DNA of 64,000 bases from Pseudomonadota bacterium (GTDB lineage Bacteria; Pseudomonadota; Alphaproteobacteria; Rhizobiales; Xanthobacteraceae). A program made the translations under genes and the position numbers. The stretch lies in the NCBI GenBank assembly GCA_023386635.1, contig JAEWJH010000021.1:24704-88703 (forward strand), given 5' to 3'. The notes below the pieces were generated by a model, which was given only the letters and a program-made list of their open reading frames with translations, did no database searches and was not told where the DNA came from. This document shows positions 7,552 through 16,653 of the stretch, piece by piece (within the stretch, counting starts at the first letter, position 1; every line of letters begins with the position of its first letter).

Positions 7552-9132
7552 ATGCCAGCCGCGACCCAGCCGCAAGCCCCGACCGGGCTCACGGGCAATG
7601 TCACCGACTATCTGTTCGAGCATTCGTTGCGTCAGGGCGAGCGGACCTACCTCATCACGCCGGACCGCAACTGGAGCTTTCGCGCCATCGCCGACCGCGC
7701 CGGCCAGATCGCCAATTACCTAAAGGCCATCGGCGTACGGCCGGGCGAGCGGGTGCTGTTCAGCGTTCTCGACGGCGCCGATTTTCCCGCGCTGTTCCTC
7801 GGCATCATGCGCATGGGCGCGATCGCGCTGCCCATCAACAGCTATCTCAAACCCGACGACTACGCCTATTACGTTCGTGACAGCGCCTGCGTCGCGGTGA
7901 TCGTCGACCATTCGCTGGCGCCGGTCATCAAGGCAATCCGTGCCGATTTGCCGGCGCTGAAGCATGTCATCAGCACCGGCCAGGCCGCCGACGGTCTGCC
8001 ATTTCTTGACAGCGAGATCGCCGCTCTCTCCTCGGATTGCCCCGCGCATCCGACAGATCCGGACGATATGGCGTTCTGGCTCTATAGCTCGGGCTCGACC
8101 GGCAGCCCCAAGGGCGTGGTCCACACCGGCAATCACATCTACTGGGCGAGCGAGCTGTTCGGCTCCGCGACCATGGGGATGACCGAGAACGATGTGATCC
8201 TGTCACCGCCGAAGATGTATTTCGCGTTCGGGCTCGGCGCGCAGGTCTATTTCCCGTTGCGCATGGGCGCGCAGAATATCACCAATCCGAAGCCGATCTC
8301 GCCGGACATCGTCTGGGAGCAATGGCTCGCGCATGAGCCAACCATCGTGATCGGCGTGCCGACCCTGTTCGCCGCGCTGCTGCGCATTGCCGAGGACAAA
8401 ATCGGTGCCGAGCGCGTGCGCGCCGCATGCCGGCGACTGCGCTACTGCATCAGCGGCGGTGAAGTGCTGCCGGCGGTCCTGATGGAGCGCTGGCGCAAAT
8501 TCGCCGACGTTCAGATTCTCGATGGCGTCGGCACCACCGAAATGACGCATATGTTCATGCTCAACCGGCTTGACGCTGCCGTGCCGGGAAGCTGCGGCCG
8601 GCTGGTCCATGGCTACCGCGCCGAACTGCTGGACGACGCCGGCCAGCGCGTGCCCGTCGGCGAAATCGGCAATCTGCACGTCTATGGGCCGACCGCCGCC
8701 ACGCAATACTGGAACAAGCCGGAGAAAACCGCCGAGGTGATGGGCAAAGGCGGCGTGCTCACCGGCGACAAGATGTCGTGCGACGCCGATGGCAACTACT
8801 TCCTGGTCGGCCGCTCCGACGACATGCTGCGGGTCGGCGGCATCTGGGTCTCACCGGCCGAGGTGGAATCGGCGATTGCCCGCCACGACAGCGTGCTGGA
8901 ATGCGCGGTGATAGGCTTCCCCGACAAGGAAGGCATGATCAAGCCGAAAGCCTATGTGGTGCTGCGCGACGCCGGCGGCGATTCCGCTGCGATGGCCGAG
9001 GCGCTGCGCACCCATGTGCGCGCGACGCTGGCGCATTTCAAATGCCCGCGCTGGTTCGTGTTCGTCGACGAATTGCCGAAGACCAGCACCGGCAAAATCC
9101 AGCGCTTCCGGCTGCGGCAGTTGACGGACTGA
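7552..9132 (+). CDS. benzoate-CoA-ligase-family acyl-CoA synthetase
   Basis: A 526-residue adenylate-forming enzyme that activates a carboxylic acid to its CoA thioester with ATP. Core motifs: A3 YSSGSTGSPKGVV (~residue 180), A5 GVGTTEM (~327), A8 GRSDDMLRVGGIWVSP (~420), and the C-terminal catalytic Lys in STGKIQRF. Overall order and spacing match benzoate/4-hydroxybenzoate CoA ligases. The ATG has a GGGAGGA ribosome site. It starts the catabolic region whose oxygenase and beta-oxidation genes lie on the other strand. The acid used is probably aromatic or arylaliphatic; this is inferred from family and context only. Confidence 0.9.
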   Translation: MPAATQPQAPTGLTGNVTDYLFEHSLRQGERTYLITPDRNWSFRAIADRAGQIANYLKAIGVRPGERVLFSVLDGADFPALFLGIMRMGAIALPINSYLKPDDYAYYVRDSACVAVIVDHSLAPVIKAIRADLPALKHVISTGQAADGLPFLDSEIAALSSDCPAHPTDPDDMAFWLYSSGSTGSPKGVVHTGNHIYWASELFGSATMGMTENDVILSPPKMYFAFGLGAQVYFPLRMGAQNITNPKPISPDIVWEQWLAHEPTIVIGVPTLFAALLRIAEDKIGAERVRAACRRLRYCISGGEVLPAVLMERWRKFADVQILDGVGTTEMTHMFMLNRLDAAVPGSCGRLVHGYRAELLDDAGQRVPVGEIGNLHVYGPTAATQYWNKPEKTAEVMGKGGVLTGDKMSCDADGNYFLVGRSDDMLRVGGIWVSPAEVESAIARHDSVLECAVIGFPDKEGMIKPKAYVVLRDAGGDSAAMAEALRTHVRATLAHFKCPRWFVFVDELPKTSTGKIQRFRLRQLTD

Positions 9133-9153
9133 GAAGCCCACCCTCCCCCGGGG

Positions 9154-9170
9154 GGTATCGCGGCGATACC
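9154..9170. terminator. hairpin between convergent genes
   Basis: GGTATCG-CGG-CGATACC forms a perfect 7-bp stem just downstream of the CoA ligase, preceded by a CCCCCGGGGG run. The convergent TetR gene ends 5 bases further on. There is no T-tract, so termination efficiency is uncertain. Confidence 0.45.
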
Positions 9171-9174
9171 GTGT

Positions 9175-9870
9175 TCACACCACCGGCGGCTTGCCGCGCG
9201 GTTTTTCTGACGCACGCTTTGCCGACGCGACCTTGACCGCCACCGTCTTGCGCCGGGCACCGGGCGCAACCAGGCCATAGGCAATGAGCTGGAAATAAGT
9301 GTCGATCAACTCGCTGATCGGAGTTGATTTTCTCGGGTCATACCAGCGCGCCAGCCAGTTGCACATGCCGAGAATGCCGAACGCCACCATCTTGGGGTCG
9401 CCGCAGCGGGTGAATTCGCCCTTCTCCTGCCCTTCCTCGATCAGCGTGGTCCACATCGTCTCGTAGCTGCGCCAGATCTTGTCCATCTCGCGGCGCACGT
9501 CGCGCGCATCGTCGAGATAGACGTCGCGCAGCGCGACGGTCATTTCCAGACACTTGCGGTCGAACCGTTCGAGGTGGTTCTCCACCGCCTGATAAAGCTT
9601 GTCGTGAAAGCTCACTTTCGAGGCCAGCACCTTGCGCAAGCCCTCGACCAGCGACTCGCTCTGCGGCCGGATGATGTGCAGCAGGATCTCGGCGCGATTG
9701 CCGAAATAATAATAGATCGCCTCGCGCTTGACGCCGGTTTCCTTGGCGATGTCGTCGAGCGAGGTATTGGCGAAGCCCTGCCGGTCGAAGATCTCCAGCG
9801 CATTCTGAAGAATGGCCTCACGCCGCAAGGTCGATTTCTTGACTTTGGTGGTCTGGTCGCGCGTCGTCAT
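9175..9870 (-). CDS. TetR-family transcriptional regulator
   Basis: A 231-residue TetR repressor. The N-terminal helix-turn-helix contains IAKETGVKREAIYYYF, after the typical ILQNALEIFDRQGF helix. The C-terminal ligand domain is family-typical and ends in a basic Lys/Ala/Arg-rich tail. The frame is open further upstream, but the ATG before TTRDQTTK gives the standard N-terminus. It follows the acyl-CoA synthetase and binding-protein genes on the same strand and may be co-transcribed with them. It is the obvious candidate to bind the palindromes at 7481, 13240 and 18717; the effector would be expected to be a CoA thioester by analogy with PaaR-like and BadR-like systems (inference). Confidence 0.92.
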   Translation of the reverse strand: MTTRDQTTKVKKSTLRREAILQNALEIFDRQGFANTSLDDIAKETGVKREAIYYYFGNRAEILLHIIRPQSESLVEGLRKVLASKVSFHDKLYQAVENHLERFDRKCLEMTVALRDVYLDDARDVRREMDKIWRSYETMWTTLIEEGQEKGEFTRCGDPKMVAFGILGMCNWLARWYDPRKSTPISELIDTYFQLIAYGLVAPGARRKTVAVKVASAKRASEKPRGKPPVV

Positions 9871-9997
9871 GTCCGGTCCATGGAAAATTCGCCCGCGCCG
9901 ATCGAGCACGAGCGAAAGTCTCGGGACCCTAACCGATCGACCGCGCGGTGACCAGTTGGCCGCGGTTCGGCTCAATCGGCCGGTTCAATCGGCCAAT

Positions 9998-11212
9998 TCA
10001 ATTAGCCTTGACCAGCGGGCAGCCACCTTTGTCGAGCGGACGGAACGCCTGTTCGGCCGGCAGCGTGCTGACCAGCTTGTAATAGTCCCACGGCTCCTTG
10101 GATTCCGCCGGCGCTTTCACCTCGAACAGATGCATGGGGTGCATCTTGCGGCCATCGACGCGGATCGTGCCCTGCCCGAACAGCGGATCATCGGTCTTCA
10201 TTTCCTTCATCTTGGCGACCACCTTGTCGCCCGTCGTGTCGCCATTCAACGCCTTCACGGCCTTGAGATAGTGCAGCACGGCCGCATAGACGCCCGCCTG
10301 CATCTCGTTCGGCATGTTCTTCTTCGGGTGGAGCTTCTGGAAACGCAGCGACCAGGCCCGCGCCTCCGGCGACTGGTTCCAGTAGAACGGACTCACCGCC
10401 AGCAGTCCTTGCGCCGCCGGGAGGCCTAGTGCGTGGGCGTTGTTGATGATGAAGACCAGCCCTGCCAGCTTCTGCCCGCTCCTGGTCAGCCCAAACTCGG
10501 CCGCCTGCTTGATCGCATTGGTGGTGTCGCCGCCGGCATTGGCGAGCGCAACGATCTTCGCCTTCGAGCTTTGTGCCTGCAGCAGGAACGAGGAGAAATC
10601 CGATGTGTTGAGCGGATGGCGCACCGCGCCGCTTACCGTGCCACCGTTGGCCTTCACCAGACCCGACGCCGCGCGCTCGAGATCATGGCCGAACGCGTAA
10701 TCGCTGGTGAGGAAGAACCAGGTGTCGCCGCCGGAATTGATCACCGAACGCACGAGACTGTAAGCCAAGGCATAATTGTCAAACGTCCAGTGCACATTGT
10801 TCGGCGTGCATTTCGCGCCGGTGAGATCGGTCGAGACACCGCCGGAAATGAGGAACGTCTTGTTGGCGGCGCGTACGATCTCGCTCACCGACAGCGCGAT
10901 GCCGGAATTCGGCACATCGGCGATGGCGTCAACACCATCCACATCCAGCCATTTGCGGGCCATGGTGGTGCCGACATCGACCTTGTTGAAATGGTCGCCA
11001 GCGACGATCTCGACCGGCCGGCCGTTGATCGGGCCGAAGTCTTCCGCCGCCATCCGCGCTGCAACGACCGATCCGACGCCCTGGAAATCGGCGTAGACGC
11101 CAGAGGCATCGTTGAGCACGCCGATCTTGATCGGCTTGTCGGCGGCGACGGCGCTCGTCGCGCCACCAATGACGGCCGCGACGGCGGCCGCGCGCAGAAT
11201 TCCAGACAGCAT
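9998..11212 (-). CDS. Liv-type (peripla_BP_6) substrate-binding protein
   Basis: Periplasmic binding protein of the branched-chain/aromatic acid ABC family, 404 residues. The signal peptide covers the first ~24 residues (MLSGILRAAAVAAVIGG, cleavage near AVAAD). The mature start KPIKIGVLNDASGVYADFQG is the family signature. The frame extends upstream, but this ATG is preceded by an AGGGGGGAG-type ribosome site and gives the proper signal peptide. It lies between the acyl-CoA synthetase and TetR genes on one strand. The LivGF ATPases encoded at the window start could belong to the same importer, though they are on the other strand some 8.5 kb away. Confidence 0.92.
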   Translation of the reverse strand: MLSGILRAAAVAAVIGGATSAVAADKPIKIGVLNDASGVYADFQGVGSVVAARMAAEDFGPINGRPVEIVAGDHFNKVDVGTTMARKWLDVDGVDAIADVPNSGIALSVSEIVRAANKTFLISGGVSTDLTGAKCTPNNVHWTFDNYALAYSLVRSVINSGGDTWFFLTSDYAFGHDLERAASGLVKANGGTVSGAVRHPLNTSDFSSFLLQAQSSKAKIVALANAGGDTTNAIKQAAEFGLTRSGQKLAGLVFIINNAHALGLPAAQGLLAVSPFYWNQSPEARAWSLRFQKLHPKKNMPNEMQAGVYAAVLHYLKAVKALNGDTTGDKVVAKMKEMKTDDPLFGQGTIRVDGRKMHPMHLFEVKAPAESKEPWDYYKLVSTLPAEQAFRPLDKGGCPLVKAN

Positions 11213-11255
11213 GGCAGACTCCCCCCTTTTGACGATGACAGTTTTGAAAAGTGGA

Positions 11256-13130
11256 TCAGGCCGAGGCGGCGACTGGCGGTGCGGCCTCGGCCGCAACCAC
11301 CAGCACATCCGGCGACAGCGCCGTGTCGTAGAGCCGGTCGACCAGCGCGGCGCGGCGCTCCAGCACCGCGCGCTGGTTGATATAGCCCTTGTCGGTAATC
11401 TCGTTGCCGTCGATCGACGGCGGCTCGGTCATCAGCAGCACGCGGGCGATGCGCCGGCTGCTGCCGGGATTGGCGCGGTTGAAGACGTTCAGCGCTTCAC
11501 TCAATTTTGCATGCAGCGCCGGATGCGCGATCAGCTCCTGCGGCGAGAGCTTCTCGCCGCATACGCTTTGACAGCCGGCCACATTGGGAAACACCAGCAA
11601 GCCGACTTCGCTGCGGTTATGACCGGTCACCACCGCGTCCTGGATCATCGGCGCAGCCGCGCTGATCGCCGACACTCGAAGGTCGCCGACCGCGACCCAG
11701 GTGCCGCTCGATAGCTTGAAGTTCTCGGACACGCGGCCGTCGAAGCGCAAACCGCGCGTCAACTGCGCCGGATCGACGAAAGTGACGGCATCGCCGAGCT
11801 TGAAATAGCCTTCTTCGTCGAACGCATCTTCGGTGAGATCAGGCCGGCCGTAATAGCCCGGCGTGACATTCTCGCCTTTGACCCGCATCTCCAGCTTGCC
11901 GCCGTCCGGCACCAGCTTGATGCTGGTTCCCGACACCGGCAGGCCCACGCCGCCGATGTCCTGCGCATGCCAGTGGCAGAAGCTGGCCACCGGCGCCGTC
12001 TCGGTCGAGCCGAGCGACGACAGGATCGGCAGCCGCGCGCCGCGATGCTTCACGGCAAGAGCATCCAGCCGCTTCCACAGATGTGGCGGCAGCGCCGCGC
12101 CGGCATAGAAGATGACGTCGAGATCGCCGAACACATGACGCGCGAATGCATCGTCCGCCTCGAGCGCAGGGATTACCATGTCGAAGCCGCGTGGCACGTT
12201 GAACAGCAGTGTCGACTTGATCGCACGCAGATTAGCGAGCGTCGTGTCGAGCTTGCCCGGCGCCGGCTTTCCGGCGTCGATATACATGGTCCCGCCATTG
12301 CGCAGGATCTGGTTGAGATTGAAGTTCGTGCCGAACGTATGATTCCACGGCAGCCAATCGACGATCACCGGCGGCCGCTCGGTGAGGAACGGCCAGGCCT
12401 GATCGATGCCCGCGCCATTCGCGCCCATCATCCGCTGGGTGTTGATGACGCCTTTCGGCATGCCGGTCGACCCCGACGTCAGCAGGATTTTCGCGATGTT
12501 GTCCGGCCCAACGCTGCGATAGTGCTGCGCGACGCGATCGTCGGGCGTGCTCGCCAGCAGATCGGCAAATGTCAGCGCATCCGGGAAATCGGCATCGGCC
12601 GCGTCGGACAGCAGCGTCACGCCCTCGCGCGGCATCGCCGCGAGCGCCCGCGCAAAGGGCTTCAGCGCCGACACATAGATCAGGCTCGGCTTGAAGGCTT
12701 CCGCGATGTACTTCAGCTTGGCGAAGTTTTCCGACATCAGCGAATAAGCCGGCGAGATCGGCATGAACGGAATGCCGACCTGCATCGCGCCGAACTTCAG
12801 CAGCGCCATAGGGATGGAATTGTCGGATAGCGCCGCGACCGGACGCTCTGCGCCGTGGCCACGCTCCAGCAGCGCCTGCGACACGCGATCGATCAGCGTC
12901 ACCGCCTCCGCGTAACTCAGACGCCGCCAGTCACCGCTTGCATCGCGCTCGGCGAGAAACGTGCGCTCCGGCGCTTCCCGCGCCCAGCGGCGCAGATGAT
13001 CGCTCAGTTGCGTCGGATAAGCGGCCAGCGGCGTCGCATTGCCGATGACGATCTCGCCGTTGGCGCGCCGCTCGATGGTCGGCGACGGTTCGGCAAGACG
13101 GATCGGCGCAACGGACGAGTCCAACGGCAT
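11256..13130 (-). CDS. feruloyl-CoA-synthase-like acyl-CoA synthetase
   Basis: A 624-residue adenylate-forming ligase with the longer architecture of feruloyl-CoA synthases. Motifs: LLTSGSTGMPKGVINT (A3, ~residue 213), DWLPWNHTFG, and SSLGSTETAP (A5). The tail is unusual, with TDKGYINQRA replacing the canonical TGK motif, as in that subfamily. It is the first gene of a minus-strand unit with the binding protein and TetR. Upstream are a ribosome site (GGGAGG), a TTGACT -35 at 13230-13235, and palindrome copy 2. It likely activates an aromatic or phenylpropanoid acid; having two different ligases in one regulon suggests two entry substrates or successive activation steps. Confidence 0.9.
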   Translation of the reverse strand: MPLDSSVAPIRLAEPSPTIERRANGEIVIGNATPLAAYPTQLSDHLRRWAREAPERTFLAERDASGDWRRLSYAEAVTLIDRVSQALLERGHGAERPVAALSDNSIPMALLKFGAMQVGIPFMPISPAYSLMSENFAKLKYIAEAFKPSLIYVSALKPFARALAAMPREGVTLLSDAADADFPDALTFADLLASTPDDRVAQHYRSVGPDNIAKILLTSGSTGMPKGVINTQRMMGANGAGIDQAWPFLTERPPVIVDWLPWNHTFGTNFNLNQILRNGGTMYIDAGKPAPGKLDTTLANLRAIKSTLLFNVPRGFDMVIPALEADDAFARHVFGDLDVIFYAGAALPPHLWKRLDALAVKHRGARLPILSSLGSTETAPVASFCHWHAQDIGGVGLPVSGTSIKLVPDGGKLEMRVKGENVTPGYYGRPDLTEDAFDEEGYFKLGDAVTFVDPAQLTRGLRFDGRVSENFKLSSGTWVAVGDLRVSAISAAAPMIQDAVVTGHNRSEVGLLVFPNVAGCQSVCGEKLSPQELIAHPALHAKLSEALNVFNRANPGSSRRIARVLLMTEPPSIDGNEITDKGYINQRAVLERRAALVDRLYDTALSPDVLVVAAEAAPPVAASA

Positions 13131-13206
13131 GGGTCGCCTCCCGAAACGGCGCCGTCATCCGCTGTTCATCTCCGACAGCTTTTGCGGCGCATTTTATTGT
13201 CATTCC

Positions 13207-13235
13207 AGTGTCCAAACAGAAGCGTCTGGAGTCAA
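13207..13235 (-). promoter_or_regulatory. probable sigma-70-type promoter of the acyl-CoA synthetase unit
   Basis: Reading on the minus strand, TTGACT (13230-13235) is followed after 17 bases by GACACT (13207-13212). The -10 match is poor (3 of 6), but the -35 sits 4 bases from the palindrome, exactly as at the promoter near 18700. Confidence 0.5.
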
Positions 13236-13239
13236 GATA

Positions 13240-13259
13240 TTTTTACGTATACGTAAAAA
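13240..13259. promoter_or_regulatory. palindromic operator, copy 2 of 3 (perfect)
   Basis: TTTTTACGTATACGTAAAAA is a perfect 20-bp palindrome. It lies 4 bases upstream of the -35 of the minus-strand unit that begins with the feruloyl-CoA-synthase-like gene. The reductase gene upstream ends at 13347, so the site is truly intergenic. Confidence 0.8.
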
Positions 13260-13346
13260 CTGAGACCGCGCAAGCCGCAAGCATGAATTACGGCGGAGCA
13301 ATCGCGCCGGCCTGCGGACGCTCGCATAGCGACAGTCGGATCAGCG

Positions 13347-14366
13347 TCAGGTCTTCGCCTGCACGAACCTGTCGGTGCGGATATCCGCCTCCAGCACACC
13401 GGCCTCCTGTAATCGCGCGACCGCCGCATCGATCATCGGCGGCGGCCCGCAGATATAGGCCTCCAGGCCGAACACATCGCCGAGATGGTCCGCCATCACA
13501 TCGGTCACCAGACCGCGCGACCCGGACCAGCCGGAGTGCGCAGGCTCGTCGGACAGGACCGGCGTGAAGGAGAAACTGGCGTGCTGTTGCGTCCAGCCCT
13601 GCAGCACGTCGAGACAATAGAGCTCGTCCTGCGTACGTGCGCCATACAGCAGATGAATCGGCCGCTTGTCGCGCGTGGCAAACGCGCGGTCGAGCAGCGA
13701 CATCATCGGCGCAAGCCCGGTGCCACCGGCGACACACATCGCCGGTCGCCAGTCGTTGCCGGAAAAACCGAAATGACCGAACGGACCGAGCAGTTCCAGC
13801 ATGCCGCCTGGAGACAGACCTTGGACGAAATCGCCGATCTTGCCGCCGGGATAGACGCGCACATGAAACGTGATCGTATCGCTGCCCGGCCGGTTCGCCG
13901 CCGAGTAGGTACGGTTCGGCGCAACGCCCGGGACCACCCACTCGAAACACTGGCCGGCATGAAACTCTACCGGCCAAGGTGTCTCGACGGTGACGCCGTA
14001 GATGGTCGGTGTGAGTCGTTCGACGCTCTGGAGCAGCGTGTTGAACGTCGTCGGGCGGATCGAACTGGATTCACTTTCGAGCAGCGGCAGATCAAGCACG
14101 ATGTCGCTACGCGGAAAGCACATGCAGGTGAGAATGTTGCCCTGCGCACGGTGAGCGTCCGTGAAGATCGCCGGATCGGCGCCGGGCAATTCCTGCACCT
14201 CGCCACTGACGAGCTTCGCCATGCACTCGCCGCACTCACCGGAGCGACAATTGTACGGCACCGGCAAACCGATCTGAATACAGGCATCGAGCAGCGTCTG
14301 ATCGCCGCGACAGGTGAGCTCGCTGCCGGACGGCTGTAACCTCACCTCGCAACCAGACGCTGCCAT
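13347..14366 (-). CDS. oxygenase reductase: [2Fe-2S] ferredoxin-FAD/NAD(P)H
   Basis: A 339-residue electron-transfer protein. The N-terminal plant-type ferredoxin domain has CRSGECGEC plus a distal Cys in NILTCMC (residues ~40-90). The FAD-binding domain has RTYSAAN near residue 180, and the NAD(P) domain has GGTGLAPM near 230 and CGPPPMID near 305. The order ferredoxin-FAD-NAD differs from PaaE, where the ferredoxin is C-terminal, and resembles reductases of soluble diiron monooxygenases and of ring-hydroxylating dioxygenases. It lies 14 bases downstream of the diiron protein and very probably delivers electrons to it. Last gene of the minus-strand operon that starts at 18638. Confidence 0.92.
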   Translation of the reverse strand: MAASGCEVRLQPSGSELTCRGDQTLLDACIQIGLPVPYNCRSGECGECMAKLVSGEVQELPGADPAIFTDAHRAQGNILTCMCFPRSDIVLDLPLLESESSSIRPTTFNTLLQSVERLTPTIYGVTVETPWPVEFHAGQCFEWVVPGVAPNRTYSAANRPGSDTITFHVRVYPGGKIGDFVQGLSPGGMLELLGPFGHFGFSGNDWRPAMCVAGGTGLAPMMSLLDRAFATRDKRPIHLLYGARTQDELYCLDVLQGWTQQHASFSFTPVLSDEPAHSGWSGSRGLVTDVMADHLGDVFGLEAYICGPPPMIDAAVARLQEAGVLEADIRTDRFVQAKT

Positions 14367-14380
14367 GATAATGCCTTCCG

Positions 14381-15148
14381 TCAGCCGGCGTAAATCGCGC
14401 GATCCGACAGATTGCCGCCGATCGATGCGATGAAGTCGTTGCAGTTCTCCGGCAGCGGCACGCCCCAGTCCTTGGTGATGAAGGCGCGCACCTGCTGGTA
14501 ATAGGCGTCCCGCATGCCTTCATTGGTGTCGGATTTGAAACCCCAGTGGCGGTAGCGCTCATTGCTGCGCGACTTCTCACCGCCGAACGAAGCGAGCCCG
14601 ACCGGCAACCATTTCAGCACCGCTTTCGCTACTTCCGCTTTGCCTTCCGGTGTCTGCAGCAGGCTTTTCACGCCGTCCATGCCAAGACCGACATGGCCGT
14701 ATTCCTCGTTCAGCGTGTCCTGACAAGCCTGACGGAACGGCTCGTAGGGCGACTTGATGAAGTGACGGAACTGATGCGCCGCGGCGCGGTCCACCAGTGC
14801 GAGGAACACCATCTGGTCGGCCCAAGTGTCGATCGGCACGTCGAAGGTGGAGAGATGCGCCTTGTCTTTGACCACCTCTACCCAATCGAGGTTGAGGTCT
14901 TCCAGCAGTTTGCGAAAGCGCAGGTGGTGGCCGTATTCCTCCATCACCGTCTTCGCCATGCGCATCTTAAGGTCGGCGGTCGGCGCTTTCAGAATGCTGC
15001 GCTCGAACGAGTCTGCGCCGAACTCCTCGCTCACCACATGGATGGCGATGATGTTGAGCTGCAGCTTCTTGAACTCTTCGTCCTGATCGAAGAACGCGGC
15101 CGGGGTGACGTTGCCGAGGCCGGTCTGGTTCGGGTTGAGCTGGATCAT
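14381..15148 (-). CDS. PaaA/PaaC-like ferritin-fold diiron oxygenase
   Basis: A 255-residue helical protein of the phenylacetate-catabolism (PaaA/PaaC) ferritin-like family. Candidate iron ligands: Glu in VSEEFGADS, the EEYGHH motif (ExxH) near residue 72, an acidic/His helix LVDRAAAHQF, and a second EEYGH near residue 150, so a complete diiron set appears present. Phenylacetyl-CoA epoxidase normally needs PaaA, B, C, D and E; here there is one diiron protein and one reductase. The ATG has a GGAGGA site. The context (CoA ligases, aldehyde dehydrogenase, thiolase, MaoC) suggests epoxidation or hydroxylation of a CoA ester. It is much shorter than BoxB (~475 residues). Confidence 0.85.
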   Translation of the reverse strand: MIQLNPNQTGLGNVTPAAFFDQDEEFKKLQLNIIAIHVVSEEFGADSFERSILKAPTADLKMRMAKTVMEEYGHHLRFRKLLEDLNLDWVEVVKDKAHLSTFDVPIDTWADQMVFLALVDRAAAHQFRHFIKSPYEPFRQACQDTLNEEYGHVGLGMDGVKSLLQTPEGKAEVAKAVLKWLPVGLASFGGEKSRSNERYRHWGFKSDTNEGMRDAYYQQVRAFITKDWGVPLPENCNDFIASIGGNLSDRAIYAG

Positions 15149-15166
15149 GGAGTCCTCCGGGCTGGA

Positions 15167-16642
15167 TTACTGATAGAAGCTGCGCGGTTTCTCGGAGAGG
15201 TCCGCGACGACATTCTTGACCTGAGTAAAGGCGTACATGGTCTCGAACGCATCCTCGCGCCCGTAGCCACTTGCCTTGGTGCCGCCGAACGCGGCACCCG
15301 ACGGAAACAGGTTGTAGCAATTGATCCAGACGCGGCCGGCCTGGATATCTCGCGCGGTCCGGTGCGCGCGGCCGAGATTCTCGGTCCAAATACCGGCGGC
15401 AAGACCATAGTCGAGCAGGTTCGCGGTCTGCATCATCGCGTATTCGTCGGACCATGTCTGGAACGTCAGCACCGGACCGAATATCTCCTGGCTGGCGACC
15501 ACCATGTCCGGTTCGGCGTCCGCGAACACCGTCGGCTGCATGAACAGCGCTTTCGGATAATCCTTCACCGCAAGCCGTCCGCCGCCGGCGATCAGCTTTG
15601 CCCCCTCGCCCTTGCCGATCTCGATATAGCGCAGCACCTCGTTGAGATGCTCTTCGTACACCATGGTGCCCATGGTGGTCGCCTTGTCGAACGGATCGCC
15701 GATCTTGAGCTGCGGAATGAGGTCCACGACCTTCTGCTGCAATTGCTTGGCAACCGAATGATGTACCAGCACACGCGAGCCGGCGGTGCAGACCTGACCC
15801 TGGTTCATGAAGGCACCGAGCATGATGCCCTGTGCCGCACGATCGAGATCGGCGTCGTCGAATACGATCTGCGCGTTCTTGCCGCCCAGTTCGAGGGTAA
15901 GCTGCTTGGTCGATGGCGCAGCCGCAGCCATCACCCTTCTTCCGGTTTCGACAGAGCCGGTGACGGAGATCTTGCGGATATCCGGATGCGAGACGATGGC
16001 GACACCCGCCGTCGCGCCGTAACCGGTCAGCACATTGACGATACCGGGCGGCAGGCACTCGGCGATCAGCTTACACATCTCCAGCGTGGTGAGCGGCGTC
16101 GGCTCCGCCGGCTTGTAGATCACGGCATTGCCGGTGGCGATCGCCGGCGCGATCTTGCCGAGGAACATATTGATCGGGAAATTCCACGCGCCGATGATGC
16201 CGATCACGCCGAGCGGCTCGCGGATGTCGTAGCTCATGATGTCGCCGCCGGGCGAGAACGTGCTTGCCTCCAGGGCGCGGCAGACGCCGGCGTAATAACG
16301 CAGCCGGTCGGCCGCCGTCATCACATTGGCGTAGCTCTCACGCCATGGCTTGCCGGTGTCGCTGGTCTCGAGCCAGGCGAAGCGGTCAGCGTCCTTCACC
16401 AGACGATCGGCGAGCTTCAGCATCGCCGCGGAGCGCTTGCGCGATCCGGCGCGCGACCAGGCCGGCCATGCCGCCTTGGCGACGATCACCGCCTCGACCA
16501 CGTCGCGCTCGCTGGCATCCGGGACCGTGCACAACACCTCGCCGGTGATCGGGCTGATGCAATCCATGGTGCGGCTCGACGAGGAGGCGCGCCACTCGTT
16601 GCCGATAAAGAGGTCGTAATGCTTCTGGATCGGATAAGACAT
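15167..16642 (-). CDS. aldehyde dehydrogenase
   Basis: A 491-residue NAD(P)-dependent aldehyde dehydrogenase. Visible are the cofactor segment WNFPINMFLGKIAPA, catalytic Glu in LELGGKNAQ, catalytic Cys in NQGQVCTAGSR, and the C-terminal EDAFETMYAFTQVKNV. The overall form is close to betaine/aminobutyraldehyde dehydrogenases. The frame is open far upstream, but this ATG gives the standard start and follows the thiolase stop by 11 bases. In a Paa or Box type scheme it would oxidise the ring-opened semialdehyde-CoA, the role of PaaZ-N or BoxD; that role is inferred. Confidence 0.93.
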   Translation of the reverse strand: MSYPIQKHYDLFIGNEWRASSSSRTMDCISPITGEVLCTVPDASERDVVEAVIVAKAAWPAWSRAGSRKRSAAMLKLADRLVKDADRFAWLETSDTGKPWRESYANVMTAADRLRYYAGVCRALEASTFSPGGDIMSYDIREPLGVIGIIGAWNFPINMFLGKIAPAIATGNAVIYKPAEPTPLTTLEMCKLIAECLPPGIVNVLTGYGATAGVAIVSHPDIRKISVTGSVETGRRVMAAAAPSTKQLTLELGGKNAQIVFDDADLDRAAQGIMLGAFMNQGQVCTAGSRVLVHHSVAKQLQQKVVDLIPQLKIGDPFDKATTMGTMVYEEHLNEVLRYIEIGKGEGAKLIAGGGRLAVKDYPKALFMQPTVFADAEPDMVVASQEIFGPVLTFQTWSDEYAMMQTANLLDYGLAAGIWTENLGRAHRTARDIQAGRVWINCYNLFPSGAAFGGTKASGYGREDAFETMYAFTQVKNVVADLSEKPRSFYQ

Positions 16643-16653
16643 GCTGAGAGACC

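Noticed and set aside
9812..11380. Plus-strand open frames opposite the TetR and binding-protein genes
   Set aside because: Arg/His-rich antisense translations without motifs.
14381..15148. Benzoyl-CoA epoxidase BoxB
   Set aside because: Too short (255 versus about 475 residues), and BoxA/BoxC partners are absent.
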